DNA of 64,000 bases from NCBI GenBank assembly GCA_012934845.2, contig WNNJ02000645.1, positions 1-64,000 on the forward strand, in the 5' to 3' direction. A program made the translations under genes and the position numbers. This document shows, piece after piece, positions 21,527-32,735 of the stretch. The number at the start of each line of letters is the position of its first letter. Position 1 is the stretch's first letter. The notes under the pieces were generated by a model that searched no databases, was not told the origin of the DNA, and was given only the letters and a program-made list of their open reading frames with translations. This DNA is from Pomphorhynchus laevis. Its lineage: Eukaryota; Acanthocephala; Palaeacanthocephala; Echinorhynchida; Pomphorhynchidae.

Positions 21527-22320
21527 TATTGTGAACATTGCCTACACGAACCGCTATTCTTCATTGATCAGTTTGATATTATCCTCGTGTGGTTGTTTTA
21601 ATCCTATCAGCCTCACTGTACACTACAATCAGAGTAGGTGGACCTCATCAGCAGTGAGCCCACGCCTACATTTCGTGTTTCGGTCCTGTTACTGTTTCTG
21701 CTGAACTCCTTGTCGCCGAAATGCTGATTTATATTTGGCTTATATACCAAATTACACAATTAATGTGTTTTATATTTAGTGGGGCGGCAACTAATATTCG
21801 GAATTCGAATCCACCACACACCGATTTTTTATTCCGTTTTTATACGACACGTCACTGGACAGTAAACCGTAAGCTGTCTTTTTACTATTGTGAATATTGC
21901 CTACACGAACCGCTATTCTTCATTGGTCGGTTTAGTATTATCCTCATGTGGTTGTTTAAATCCTATCAGCATCACTGTACACTACAATCAGCGTCATTGG
22001 ACCTCATCATCAGTGAGCCCACGCCTACATTTCGTGTTTCGGTCCTTTTAACTGCTTCTGCTGATTCCTTGTCGCCGAAATGCTGGTTTATATTTGGCTT
22101 ATATACCAAATTACACAATTAATGTGTTCTATATTTGGTGGGGGCGGTAACTAATATTCGGAATTCGAATCCACCAAACCGATTTTTTATTCCGTTCTTA
22201 TACGAAATGTCACTGGACAGTAAACAGTAAGCTGTCTTTTTACTATTGTGAACATTGCTTACACGAGCCGTTATTCTTAACTGGTCGGTTTGGTATTATC
22301 CTCGTGTGGTTGTCTCGCAC
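21527..22320 (+). repeat. Tandem repeat, ~358-bp unit, 2.2 copies
   Basis: Units start at 21527, 21886 and 22244 with 'tattgtgaa(c/t)attgc'; the spacing is 359 and 358 bp. Each unit includes 'tttcgtgtttcggtcctgtt' and 'ttggcttatataccaaatta'. The third unit is cut at about 22320, where a minus-strand LINE begins. The 133-residue ORF across the array is a by-product. Confidence 0.85.
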
Positions 22321-23399
22321 TGTGTGCGCGAGAAGACGATTGAGAAACAGAAAAAGCTGAATGAACAATGAAATAACGGTCAGATAAATAAGAGGAAAAC
22401 CAGGAAGAATATAATGATCGACGATGTCGGATGCAAATGCGAGGTCAAGGGAGATTAAGATGCTACAAAGTTTTTCCTCTCGAGATTGTAGAAGATCACC
22501 AAAGACTTTGTGACACGCTAGTTCTGTGGAATGATTAGAACGAAAAGCAGATTGAAACGGGAGATATAAATTTGACGATAGAAGATAGGTATTAATCTGA
22601 TTTAGCACAAGACGTTCGAAGAGTTTTGATAGGGTTGGGAGACGAAATCTGAGGACGGAAGTGAACTGTCGAGCGAGTGTTTTTTTCAGAAGTGGACGCA
22701 CAATGGCGGATTTCCACTTTGACGGAAAAGTGCCGCTGCGGATAGAAAAATTGAACAAGGTTCTCAAAAGCAGATATCCCGAATGGCAAATAAGCTTAAG
22801 CAATTACATAGTAAGAGGGTCGGCAAGAGAATATTTGTTGGGCAATGAAAGAACTTTTGAAACTTCGTCAGAAGAAACGGGAAGGAGATAGAATACTTCA
22901 GGAAAGGATAATTGTATTGAGGCAGTTGATGATTGGAGAGTTGAATGGATAGATGATATAGTATAAGCATAATTAGATTGAAGATAAGAGATCATGTTTG
23001 TACCGCTGCTACTAGGTGTTGAAGAACGCGAGTGGAGTGAGTTTAAAGTGCGCCAAGTAGACTTTGGGTCCGAAGAAGTGAGTTTATTTTACCAGAAGAG
23101 TATGCACTTACTTCGTAGGAGAGTAATATGAACGAAGAATATTTAGGTAGACATCATGATAATCGGATGTGACAGAAGTAGAACTTCATTTGAGTAAACG
23201 AAGATAGATGCGAAAAGCGTGACGCATGTGACGCTTCGAAATTACACAGTCATAATCAAACCATGATGTGCTTCGAGAAGGCTTACAATTGTGTGATCGG
23301 CGAGGTAACGAAATAGAGAATTGTTATGGGCTAAAAGTTAAATATAGAGGATAAATAATCAACCGAAAGGGAAGGCGAATTAGGGGACACAAGAGCACA

Positions 23400-24255
23400 G
23401 CCAAGAATATCAGATCGACGAAATAAAGTAAGATTAAGAAATTTCCACGGTCGATTAAAGGTAGGCGAGACTCGAGAGGGAACAAGCTGATTAGTAAGAT
23501 TTAGGGTAAGTAGAAAGTGGTTAGATAGACCAGGATCTGAGATATTAAATGAAACATGTGTAGATAAACTGCACGGAGTTGCAATTATATCAAGGGTACA
23601 GTTAAGTATATGAGTGGGAGGGGTTTAAATTGAATAAGGATTATAGTCGAAAAGAATGCTTACAAGTTTGATGGAATCTGAATAGGAAGTTGCAGTCCAA
23701 GCGAATGTTGAAATCACCAAGTACAAACAGTGGAAGTGCTGAAAGTGAGCAATAAGATAGGAGATCAGCTAGTTCATCAATAGCTGGGTGAAGGATGGGA
23801 AGATCCAGAGACATTTGATAGCGAGTTTAATTGAAAAAGGATGAGACGATTTACATAAAAGTAATTCGAAATATTCGGGTGCTAGAGATCAATTAATTTT
23901 TATGAGACGAAAGAGCGCAAGCAAAGGCGACATTCCCACCGTAATTCGACGTTGATGTTGATAACGCTTTATCAGAAGAGCGGTTAGAATCAACGAGATA
24001 GACTCCTATTGAACTTAGACGACGGATAGTGAGATCACTACAATTGATATGCAAGGTTTTAGTTATACAGCAAATGTCAAGCGATTGTTGGGCAAATGAG
24101 TTGAGAAGAATGCCAGTTTTATTTTCGATAGAACATATGTTGAGTAGACCAATGAGATACGAGCGATAATCGGAATTGCCTAGATAAGGAGGCGAGGAGG
24201 AGAAACTGGTAGCCATCGAATTAATAAACAATCGTGAACAGCACGAAAATTTCAA
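23400..24255 (-). pseudogene. Family-2 LINE APE-type endonuclease, broken
   Basis: Reads LIGLLNICSIENKTGILLN (the Asn of the N-terminal motif is present), then LDICCITKTLH. In the latter the catalytic Glu of the usual 'TETWL' is replaced by Lys. Later YGGNVAFAC matches the family. Stops follow. Dead endonuclease. Confidence 0.5.
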
Positions 24256-24308
24256 TTTACATTTCTTATTGTAAGAGAAGATTTTCCTTTAATTTAACGT
24301 AGACGTGT

Positions 24309-24905
24309 TTATTTACGAGCAAAGGAAAGCTGAGTAATTTCAGACGGGGACCGATCAGGAAATATGCGATAAGTAGATGATGAAGAGAAAAGTTTAAAAC
24401 GGCGGGAGAGGATCGACGTTGCTTGAGTATGATCACTGAGAACCACTTTTAAGAGTGGAGGACGAGCTGACTGGGAAGCGGAAACCCTTGATGTAAGGCG
24501 ATGTATATAAATAGGAGATATGCAATTGAAAATAGATGGATTATCAGAAGGTAATATAATCGAAAAGAAAAAATCGAAACGCTGATACATCGGCATCGAG
24601 ACGGCTTTGAGTGGAAAAGGAGGTGGAGACCTCGACATTCAATATAATAATGCACCTATCACGTGAGTTGAATCGTTTGTGTTGACGTTGGGGATCTGTA
24701 GGATTGACCGAGGTAGGCTTGGATATTCTGGTTGCAGACGAAGGAAGAGTGCGAGTTTGATAGGAATAATTAGACGAGTACATTGCTGAAATAATACCGC
24801 TTACTTCTGATGAAGTTTTGAAAATACGGCTAGATGAAGAAATATTAGACGTAATTGGTTGTAAATTCATAGAAATATTAATTTGAGTGTAATTAATATT
24901 CATCA
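24309..24905 (-). pseudogene. Family-2 LINE ORF1 (RRM-like protein), broken
   Basis: Two overlapping frames (24903-24544 and 24638-24309) together give a Ser/Thr-rich N-terminus and then ARPPLLKVVLSDHTQATSIL followed by IFPDRSPSE. That layout is typical of the esterase-less ORF1 proteins of CR1/Jockey LINEs, which bind element RNA. A frameshift near 24600 separates the halves. Confidence 0.5.
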
Positions 24906-24955
24906 GAGTGTAATGTTCAGCTGATATTACGATGAATTAAAAGTTACATTAAAAC

Positions 24956-25200
24956 GTTAAATTATTCGTAATGGATAATTTATGCTTCCCGGTCATTCAC
25001 GGGATCAAATCATTGTAAAATTTAAAAACTTTGTCTTTGTCATTCAATGGGACATCTGATCATGTAATTATTAACCACATTACCCATAAAATTATTCGTA
25101 ATGGTGAATTTATGCTTTCCGGTCATTCATGGGATTGAATTTATGTCAAATTTAAAATATTTGATTTTGTCATTCAATGTGACGTGACATCCGATCTAGT
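24956..25200 (+). repeat. 130-bp direct tandem repeat, two copies
   Basis: The string 'aaattattcgtaatgg' followed by 'tttatgctt(c/t)ccggtcattca' starts near 24958 and again near 25088, with similar downstream sequence ('gtcattcaatg(g/t)gac'). It lies between two LINE wrecks. Confidence 0.7.
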
Positions 25201-25429
25201 CTTTGATTTTGAGGCATACAGTCGTATATGGTAATTTTGCCGATTGTAATTTGGAATTACAAACATACGTGGACTATTTGCACATTATGCCAAATGCATC
25301 GAAAATTTCTAATAATAATAAGATTTTCTTAACAGAAACATACATAAGTTGATACAAACAAAAACACATAGTTCGATGAAATACATTTTTCTACGTTATA
25401 TCTTCACCAACAACTTATTCTGACTTTTT

Positions 25430-27780
25430 CTATATCATCACGGCCATAGGTCCAGATGGAACAAAGCCCCCGGCCGCACCAGCGTGCCGCATTCAGAATA
25501 AAACAGTCGAGGTATCTCACTTCCTAAGAATTTAGTCGAGGCGTAATATGGTCAGTAATCTCAAAACGAGGAGCTTGAGAAACCTTAGTATTTGTTCTAG
25601 GGGACGTCCTCTAGAGAAGAAGAATAATCCCGAGATAGCCCAAGTACCCCAAAGGCCTACTTGAGTTTCCCCATTCAATGACATATGCTGGGACCGTTTC
25701 AGAGCCCACCTAGCTCTCTTTAGAATACGCTTAAGTCTATTCAGGTCAGCTTTCGCCGACCAATTCACCGTAACAGTGAACCCCAGATATTTTACTCGAC
25801 TCGTGAAGATGGGGAGTGGTTGAGGCTGCAAAATGTAGTAGAGTGCAGAGAGTGCTAGTCTCTTAAGTTTCTTTTTGGTTGCAGGAACGCCATGAAAGAC
25901 AACCACCTGCGATTTTTCGGAGTTTAAAATAAGATTAGGAGTACGCTGGTCTTTTAATCTTTAAAATAAATGGCTGATGTCCGAGACTACATCTTTGCAC
26001 CTGCGTCCAGAAAACAGGGATGTGGTATCATCAGCATATACCACGAGATTATGATCACGTTTAAAAGCTCTGAAGATAACAATAGAGGCAGTAAGATATA
26101 AGACATAAAGGCGGAGAGCATTAAGACACACCTGTAATAAAGTAGAACTGACGTGAATCAGGGTTGTCTTTATAGTAGAACCGCTTGGTGTAGAATAATA
26201 TCTCCACCCTGTTAACAATTATCGCAGGCGACCTGAGGGACCTGAGAGAGGAGATAACAAAGAGAATAAATATGCGGTCAAATGCAGCGAAAAAAGTCAA
26301 GAAAAACAGCCACAGGAAGCTAATAACTGTTATCATGGCAAAACAGATTCATTTCACCAATTGTGAATGAACCAAGCGCCCTTTGACAAACTCATGAAAA
26401 CTAAGTGGGCTTAAGATACGCCTACTTAAATGGTTACGGTTCTACGCGCAAGCGCTATTTCGGAGATGGAGATGAGGGAATTTTGAATCAAAATGGGGCA
26501 CAGGGCTTTGGAAAATTAAACCATTTTTTCTTCTGTAAAAATATATGTCGGCTACAATTTATGCCGGCTACATCGAAGGTAAGGGTTGTAGCCGCCAGCT
26601 ACAACCCCACCTTAGCCGACGCCACATCGTCGGCTAAGGTGGGGGTTGGTGGTTTATGTATGAGATAGTTATTCCTGGCTCTGCGGAGTGCTGCATTAAT
26701 CTAACGGCCAGTTCTATCGTTGAAATCACCGATTTACATATCATGGCCGCTACCGAGAATTCGGTCCAGGAAGTTACGGTTTTGTGAATATCCCCCGGCC
26801 GGATGTTGACATTGGCTATACTGATGCGTTTACCGTTCTTAACAAGTGATATAGCTAAACAATACAAGGCTGGACATGAGTAGTTTAGTAAGAGGGAGGA
26901 CCTTAAGGAACATTTAACTAATGTTAGAAGACCTTGAGAAGATGAGAAGTGAGGAGAGGTTATGTACGGAGTAAAGTGGGTGTTAATGCGCTTTGGGATA
27001 AATCGATTAATGTCCTTGGGGATACGGATTGACCGCGTCTTCTGAAGGACTATAACATCTGCATATCTACCAGACGAAAGCCTAAGGGAAGAAGCACCTC
27101 TTCGATAAAAACAGCCACAGCAAGGTGATGACTGTTATCATGGCGAAACTGATGCATTTTACCAATTGCTGAATAGATTGAGCCCCTTTTTACAAACCCA
27201 TGACAACTCGGTCGGACTAAGTTACACCTACTTAAATGATCGCGGATTCTACGGGCATTCGCTTTTTCGTAGATGGAGATGAGGGAAATTTGAATCGAAA
27301 TGGACCGCAGGTCTTTAGTGGCGCCTTAAGGGGCCGCCACTATCAATGATTTAATCATTTTACTAATTTTGACAGGAGACACGATGTGAACAGAGATGCG
27401 CACATCTTCGACTCAGCGAGAACTGAAGATACCGAGATTTCTGGTGTCTTAAACATCAACGAGAGCTTGTTGGCAATTAGTGTCTCAATTTGATTCAAAG
27501 TGGATTGGCGATTAGAGTCAATCAATTGAATAATATCCAAGTCTGATAGTTTTTTGCTCGCTTCCGCGAATCTCGTTGACTTAACCGGGGAGAGCTGTAA
27601 CATAATTTGTAATGCTTAAAGTGAGTACACTTCCTTGACCAGGCCGGATTTGATCCACCACAGTGTGGTGATCCGCCATCACGGTGCGGCGAGAAACGTC
27701 GTACATTGTTTTTGCGGTACTGATGCTTTGATGTCACAACGTTTTGTACATTGCACCGTTTTGTGGTGTGCGCCAATAAA
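25430..27780 (-). mobile_element. Family-1 (I/Jockey-like) LINE copy M1, decayed
   Basis: Minus-strand pieces in order are ORF1 C-terminus (27776-27355), endonuclease piece (26867-26634) and RT (26336-25532). The RT pieces include VVYADDTTSLFSGRRCKDVV (catalytic YADD) and LGFTVTVNWSAKADL. Large internal deletions remove most of the endonuclease and palm. The 5' end abuts the Gypsy relic at about 27800. Confidence 0.75.
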
Positions 27781-27903
27781 GATCTGAAAAATAACTGATT
27801 GGTAGTTTTTTTGGTTTTTGATAAGCAAAGTTAGTTTCTTTCATTTACGCAGTACGGAACAACTGGCGACGAGAATGCAAGCAGTGTTTAAATACAACAA
27901 ATC

Positions 27904-28785
27904 ATGGATCAACAGCAACAATGGTTCAAGTAAATGTCCGACTACTTTCAACAGCACAACTGTGGCGGTCAAGCAAAAACTGTTCCGACAATCAGAGGAT
28001 ATATTGAAACGGAGGAAGAATGGAGTGAATATCACGAACAGCTTTTACAAAATTTTCTAGCCCACGGAGTGACGGACGAAGTTAAGTAAAAAACAATTAT
28101 TTTTGTCATGGATTGAGCCTGCAATATATCATTTGATATTGAATCTGACAGGGGGAAATGACATCAGCGCAATGTCATATACCAACATCGTAGCAACACT
28201 GAATGAACATTTAAAAAACGTTCATATAGTGTCAGCTCGTTACATTTCAATCAAACACGAATGAAATCAGGACAGAGTTACGCTGATTTGATTGTGCAGT
28301 TACGAGGCAAAGCTCGATTTTGTGACTTATATCAGCCTCAAATCACAAATGAACGACATGCTATTGATAAAAGAATTCGAGGTGTAATTGCCGCACTTAC
28401 ACCACATCAATATGTTCGTAATGTGGTATTACAAATGACTAATCCGTCACTAGACGACAAAATTTGGATTGTACATACATACGAATTGATGCAAACGACA
28501 GCGGGGCAATTTGAGAGCATGAGGAGTTTTCATAAAACGGATTTACCAATAGATAATGACAACCCACAGTTACCCTCGATAAAAATGCAACAAATTGATG
28601 CGGTCAATAAAAAGTTTTACAAAGGAAAAACATACTTTGATAATTCACGACAATGGCATGGCATACAGTGTAAAAGTTGCGGCCGATATCATCGGGAGGG
28701 ACATGATTGTCCTGCTACTAGGCAACGATGCAGACGATGTGGAATTCTGGGACATTTTGCGATTCGATGCAGACGATCATAGATA
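27904..28785 (+). pseudogene. Gypsy gag, broken
   Basis: ATG at 27904 opens MDQQQQWFK then a stop. The frame resumes to read YIETEEEWSEYHEQLLQNFL, shifts near 28087 to FLSWIEPAIYHLILNLTGG, and shifts again near 28258 to MKSGQSYADLIVQLRGKARF. It ends with zinc-knuckle-type cysteines C-K-S-C-G-R-Y-H-x4-H-x-C and CRRCGILGHFAIRC. Gag would form the particle and bind RNA. Confidence 0.7.
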
Positions 28786-29160
28786 AATGAGCTTGAAAAA
28801 AGGACACACACTGCACATGATCGATTTTATGAAAAGAAAACACTGAATGGTATAAATGCTATAAATCAAGTTGGAATTCCAATTATCAACATAGAAATCA
28901 GTGGTAAACATATTGATATGGAATTTGATACATGCGCATCCGTTAGTGTGCTACCAATCAGTATATGTAGAACAATCGGCAGGCCTATTTTACGTTTTGT
29001 AACAAAACTAGCTACCTATGACAATCATGAAATTGCTCCTCTCGGAGCGTGCACCGTTACAGTTACATGTCAAAATCAAGTACGCAAACTTGACGCTGTT
29101 ATAGTCGATACTCAATATCGGTCCCTTTTTAGAAGAAAATGGGTCACTGCATTCGGTATT
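28786..29160 (+). pseudogene. Gypsy aspartic protease region, mutated
   Basis: The 81-residue frame 28918-29163 and the codons before it give INIEISGKHIDMEFDTCASV. The catalytic triad D-[ST]-G appears as D-T-C, so the glycine is replaced by cysteine. Then come LPISICRTIG and IAPLGACTVTV. The position between gag and RT fits protease. Likely inactive. Confidence 0.6.
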
Positions 29161-29605
29161 TAGTTGCCCCAGTATGTAAGATATCAATTAATAGTAGATA
29201 ACGCACCGTGCGCATCTATTTCATCAGGTGTAGTAAAAGATGTGGATCTCAGAGATATATTGGATAGTCACCACGAGTTATTTGAGAATACGCCGGGGTG
29301 TGTTCGAAATTTTAAAGTCAAGCTTAATTTAAAAAACAATGCACTTCCAAGATACTGGAGCAGTCGACGTGTTCCGTTCGGATTGAGGGAACATGTTGAA
29401 AAAGAAATCAAACGAAAAGTAATAGAATGGATTATGGAACCGGTTGACAGTACGAAATAACATGTGGAGTGGGCTTCACCGTTGGTTGTAGTCCGAAAAC
29501 TAGGAGGGGGAGTCAGAATATGCGACGACTTCAAAGTTACAGTGAATTCTTACCTGTCAATTGATTCGTACGTTCTCCCAACTTTTGAAGATAGCAGTGC
29601 AAAGA
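29161..29605 (+). pseudogene. Gypsy RT N-terminus, truncated
   Basis: The frame from 29164 reads ELFENTPGCVRNFKVKLNLK, then RRVPFGLREHVEKEIKRKVI. After a stop it continues EWASPLVVVRKLGGGVRICDD, matching the 'SPIVVVKKKDGSVRICVDYK' block of Gypsy RTs. It ends before motif A. The junction with the LINE is near 29605. Confidence 0.65.
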
Positions 29606-29629
29606 TTACATGACCACAAAAAATATAAA

Positions 29630-30793
29630 TCATGCGTCATGAAGGTGGTAAAGGAGGCGGTATTTGAATGTGATAAAGAAGGGAGCGCCGCAGACGTCGT
29701 GAGGGAGCTGAATCCAGGCGAGTGGGGGAGGCGACGAGGAAGGATCGAGACCGTAATTGTTGGAGTAATTGGAAACGTGGAGTACGAAGGAATAACGGGA
29801 ACGCAGCGATAGAGAGGTGGCGTGAGTGTTCTCTAAGAAAGGGAGGTTGATGAACAATGAGGAGCCGACAGCGATAATAAGAAAAGTTATGAGAAGAAGG
29901 CGAAGTTTGATGCGGATGTGGATGGTGGGCCAGGAGAGTTGGGCAAAATATGTGGATGTGTGGTCGAAGCGACGAAGACGAAAGAGCACTCGAACGGCGG
30001 TGTTGATTATTCGTTGTAGGGGTAGGATGATGGATTTTGGAGAATTGGCGAAAAGGCTAAGGCAGTAATCGATTTTAGGGAAAAGAAGCGATGAAAGAAG
30101 AGACATACAAGAACGGAAGTCGATAAGGGGGCGGATACGGCGGATGTCACGGATAATTAAGTTAGATGAGCGGACCTTGTCACGGACGAAGGGTTTAAGG
30201 GAAAGGTGATCATCGAAATAAAAACCTAAGAAAGTGAGATTGTGGACTATGGGGATGATCGATGAGGCAAAATATACGGTGGGAGGAGATATGTTTGGTT
30301 TACGGGGAAGGATCCACATTATTTTGGACTTTTCGGCGTTTAGAACGAGATGGAGATTGGAGAGACGCTTGTAGATAGAAGAGAGACAGTTGGAGGCAGA
30401 AATGCCGATATCGTGTATGCGATGTGCGGGTGCATGAGCATAGATGAGGATGTCATCGGCGTATTGCATGACGTTAAAGGAGTAAGGTTTGATAAACGGA
30501 GATAGATCGCCAAGCAGAAGAGAGAAAAGCAGGGGACCTAGGACTGAACCTTGTGGGACCCCGCAAAAAATAGGGATGGGAGGGGAGGATGATGAATTAG
30601 AACAGACACGAAAGGAACGGTCGGATAGATATGAGGCGAACCATGCTACGGAGGAGGAAGAAAAGCCGTAATCATAACGAAGGCGAGAAAGGAGGACGGA
30701 GTGGTCGACAATGTCGAATGCGGAGGAGAGGTCGAGGGAGATGAGAACACTATATAGAGCCTTGTCTCGAGAAATGAGTAAGTCGTTGTACAC
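29630..30793 (-). pseudogene. Family-2 LINE reverse transcriptase C-terminal half, open
   Basis: 387 codons are open. They contain motif A (LISLDLSSAFDIVDHSVLL), motif B (FCGVPQGSVLGPLLFSLLL), motif C (MQYADDILIYAH) and downstream thumb sequence LTFLGFYFDDHLSLKPFV. The C-terminal FITFKYRLLYHLHDA ends at a TGA. The ATG at 30793 is internal: upstream sequence in another frame continues the fingers domain, so a frameshift precedes. The intact palm indicates a fairly young copy despite the missing 5' end. Confidence 0.75.
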
Positions 30794-31497
30794 TTTTATG
30801 CAGGCGATTTCTGTGGAGTGATTAGAGCGGAAAGCGGATTGGAAAGGAGGGTACAGATTGGATGAGGAGAGATAAGCGTTGATCTGTATTAAGATGAGGC
30901 GTTCTAAGAGCTTAGAAAGAGTAGGGAGTAGTGAAATGGGGCGATAGCTAGAAGGAAGGGAGGGGTCGAGCGATTGTTTCTTAAGGAGGGGTCGAACGAT
31001 TGTTTCTTAAGGAGGGGACGAACGATTGCGGATTTCCAGTGTGAAGGGAAGATACGACTGTGAATGGACGAGTTAAACAAGGTTTAGTAGTCTGGGGAAA
31101 TGACGAATAATCATTGGCATGATGTTGCACGACGAATAAGAGCGAGCAAGGATTGAGTTAAAAGTATGCCAGAGGGTCTTAGAGTTGAATTAAGTGATGA
31201 TTTTATGCTGCCAGAAGGAGTTGCATTTGGTACGTAGTAGGTGGAGATGAGACCGGCGAAGAGCAAGATAGGAATCACGGAAATACGGAGTGATCGAGCG
31301 GAAATCACGTCTGAGAGAGCGGTGATAGACTCGAAAAGCATGGCGGAGTCGACGCTTTGAGAGTAGGCATTGGATGTCAAACCATGGGGCACGATGCAAG
31401 CGACGGTGTGGGTGAGACTTGAAGGGCAAGAGAAGATCGAGAGTGGATGTGAGCTCAGAGACGAAAAAAAAGGCGAGATCGTGAGGAGATGAATATG

Positions 31498-32172
31498 TTA
31501 TTGTGGGATAGGATAGAGACGATTTGAGTAAAGCGGAGCGGAGAAGGGAGAAGTCAAGATTTCTCCAAGGGCGACGTAGGATTGTAGGTGTGTGAGGAGG
31601 GGTGTGGTTGTGAGTGAGATCAAGGGTGACGAGAAAGTGATCGGATATACCAGGATCGGATATGAACAGTGAGGTGTATGCAGCAAAATGATCAAGGACG
31701 AAGATGATGTCGGGTGCCCCACCAAGAATATGTGTGCAGCAGTGGAGATTAGTTTGTAATTGTAGTTGGATAGAATGTTGATGAACCGGATAGAATCCGT
31801 GGAAGAGGGGCGGTCTAGACGGATATTGAAGTCACCAAGAACGAGTGAAGAGATTGAGGACAAAGAACAATGAGAAAGGAGGTCAGTGAGTTCGGTAAAA
31901 AATAAGGCTGTAGGAGCTGATGAACCAGGACGGTATACAATGGCGAGATCTAGAGTGATCGGGTTAGAATAACGACAAGTGAGCAATTCAAAAGAGCAAG
32001 GACTGAAAGGGGGATTGATTTTGCGAAGAGACGCGGGGTGACGCGCGAATGCGACGATGCCGCCATGATTAGAGAATTTAGAAGGGCATGAGCTGAGGGG
32101 GCGGGCGGATTCGACTAGCTCAAGAAACTCGTTCAACTCGTTCAAGAAAGTTGAACGAGTTTGAACTTTCAA
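31498..32172 (-). pseudogene. Family-2 LINE endonuclease fragment
   Basis: Reads FSNHGGIVAFARH, LDLAIVYRPGSSAPTALFF and LSSLVLGDFNIRLDRPSS (the GDFN catalytic block). The N-terminal Asn and Glu motifs are absent because the copy is truncated. A frameshift follows before the SDH motif region (SDHFLVTLDL in the next frame). Confidence 0.6.
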
Positions 32173-32220
32173 GAAAGTTCAAACTCGTTCAACTTTCTTG
32201 AAAGTTCAAACTCGTTGGAA
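32115..32220. repeat. Interlocking short inverted repeats
   Basis: Built from alternating 'actcgttcaactttcttgaa' and its reverse complement 'ttcaagaaagttgaacgagt' in at least four partly overlapping pieces, so several mutually exclusive hairpins are possible. Lies at the broken 5' end of the family-2 LINE. Confidence 0.7.
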
Positions 32221-32348
32221 ATCTTTGATTTGACAAATTCAGATAACGGTACAAGCCATAGATAAGCGCATGCGCATGTCCTCAATAGATGCGACCATTT
32301 GTGTTGTAGCGATCTAATGAACGCAGTATACGCTACCTGAACATCAAC

Positions 32349-32380
32349 TTTAGATCTCAAAAGTTTGAGATCTAAAGTAA
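32349..32380. repeat. Perfect 15-bp-arm palindrome
   Basis: ACTTTAGATCTCAAA and its complement TTTGAGATCTAAAGT are separated by two bases. It lies in the spacer before the intact CR1-like LINE and could mark an element end. Confidence 0.5.
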
Positions 32381-32597
32381 ATACAATTGAAAAATATTTT
32401 TAGTGTTTTGCCATTTGATACAATCGCATAAGCAAACACACGAACACACAATATTAAACACACAATCGGAAAAGAAAACAGAAAATACGACTTCTTACAG
32501 CAATTTTTCTTCTGCTACAACGAACCAGGCAGCTGTCAGATAGTCCAGCTTTCGGATGAGGAGTTAGACGAAACATATTTTACTTGGGAAGCATTTT

Positions 32598-32682
32598 ACG
32601 ATTAATTACAATCAATCCAGTTCCTGATCAATCCAGGATTACTTACAATCAATCCAGTTCCTGATCAATCCAGGATTACTTA
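32598..32682 (+). repeat. Short tandem repeat in LINE 5' region
   Basis: The unit 'ttacaatcaatccagttcct' continuing 'gatcaatccagga' occurs twice back to back (about 40-bp period). It lies just ahead of ORF1 of the CR1-like LINE. 5' UTR repeats are common in LINEs, but a promoter role here is only a guess. Confidence 0.6.
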
Positions 32683-32735
32683 AACGGAACAATATAATAA
32701 CATACAAGCGAATACCTCGTTGTCTCACGATTACA

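Larger units (their letters stand above)
22325..24905 (-). mobile_element. Family-2 (CR1/Jockey-like) LINE, truncated and decayed
   Basis: Minus-strand order is ORF1 (24905-24309), endonuclease (24255-~23400) and RT (~22995-22330). The RT part contains FPSKWKSAIVRPLLKK, LSKLFERLVLNQINTYL and LISLDLAFASDIVDH (motif A, mutated). It stops before the YADD block, so the 3' end is missing where the 358-bp tandem repeat begins. The related copy at 29605-32172 lets the missing part be recognised. Multiple frameshifts. Confidence 0.75.
27830..29605 (+). mobile_element. Gypsy-type LTR retrotransposon relic (gag-protease-RT start)
   Basis: The plus-strand order is gag, zinc knuckles, aspartic protease and start of RT, the gene order of Gypsy-type (K02A2.6-like) elements. 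Frameshifts and stops interrupt gag. No LTRs are recognised: the left is bounded by LINE M1, and the right is cut at about 29605 by the 3' end of a minus-strand LINE inside RT. Confidence 0.75.
29605..32172 (-). mobile_element. Family-2 (CR1/Jockey-like) LINE, 5'-truncated
   Basis: Minus-strand endonuclease remnant (32172-~31500) then RT (~31100-29630). It starts inside the endonuclease, so ORF1 and the catalytic N-terminus are missing. It has inserted into, or is joined to, the Gypsy relic at its 3' end. The short repeat block at 32115-32220 marks its 5' side. Confidence 0.8.

Noticed and set aside
21721-22122. 133-codon plus ORF
   Set aside because: Spans the 358-bp tandem units and changes with unit phase; no protein family.
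29826-30671. Arg/Lys-rich plus-strand ORFs
   Set aside because: Antisense shadows of the family-2 RT on the minus strand.
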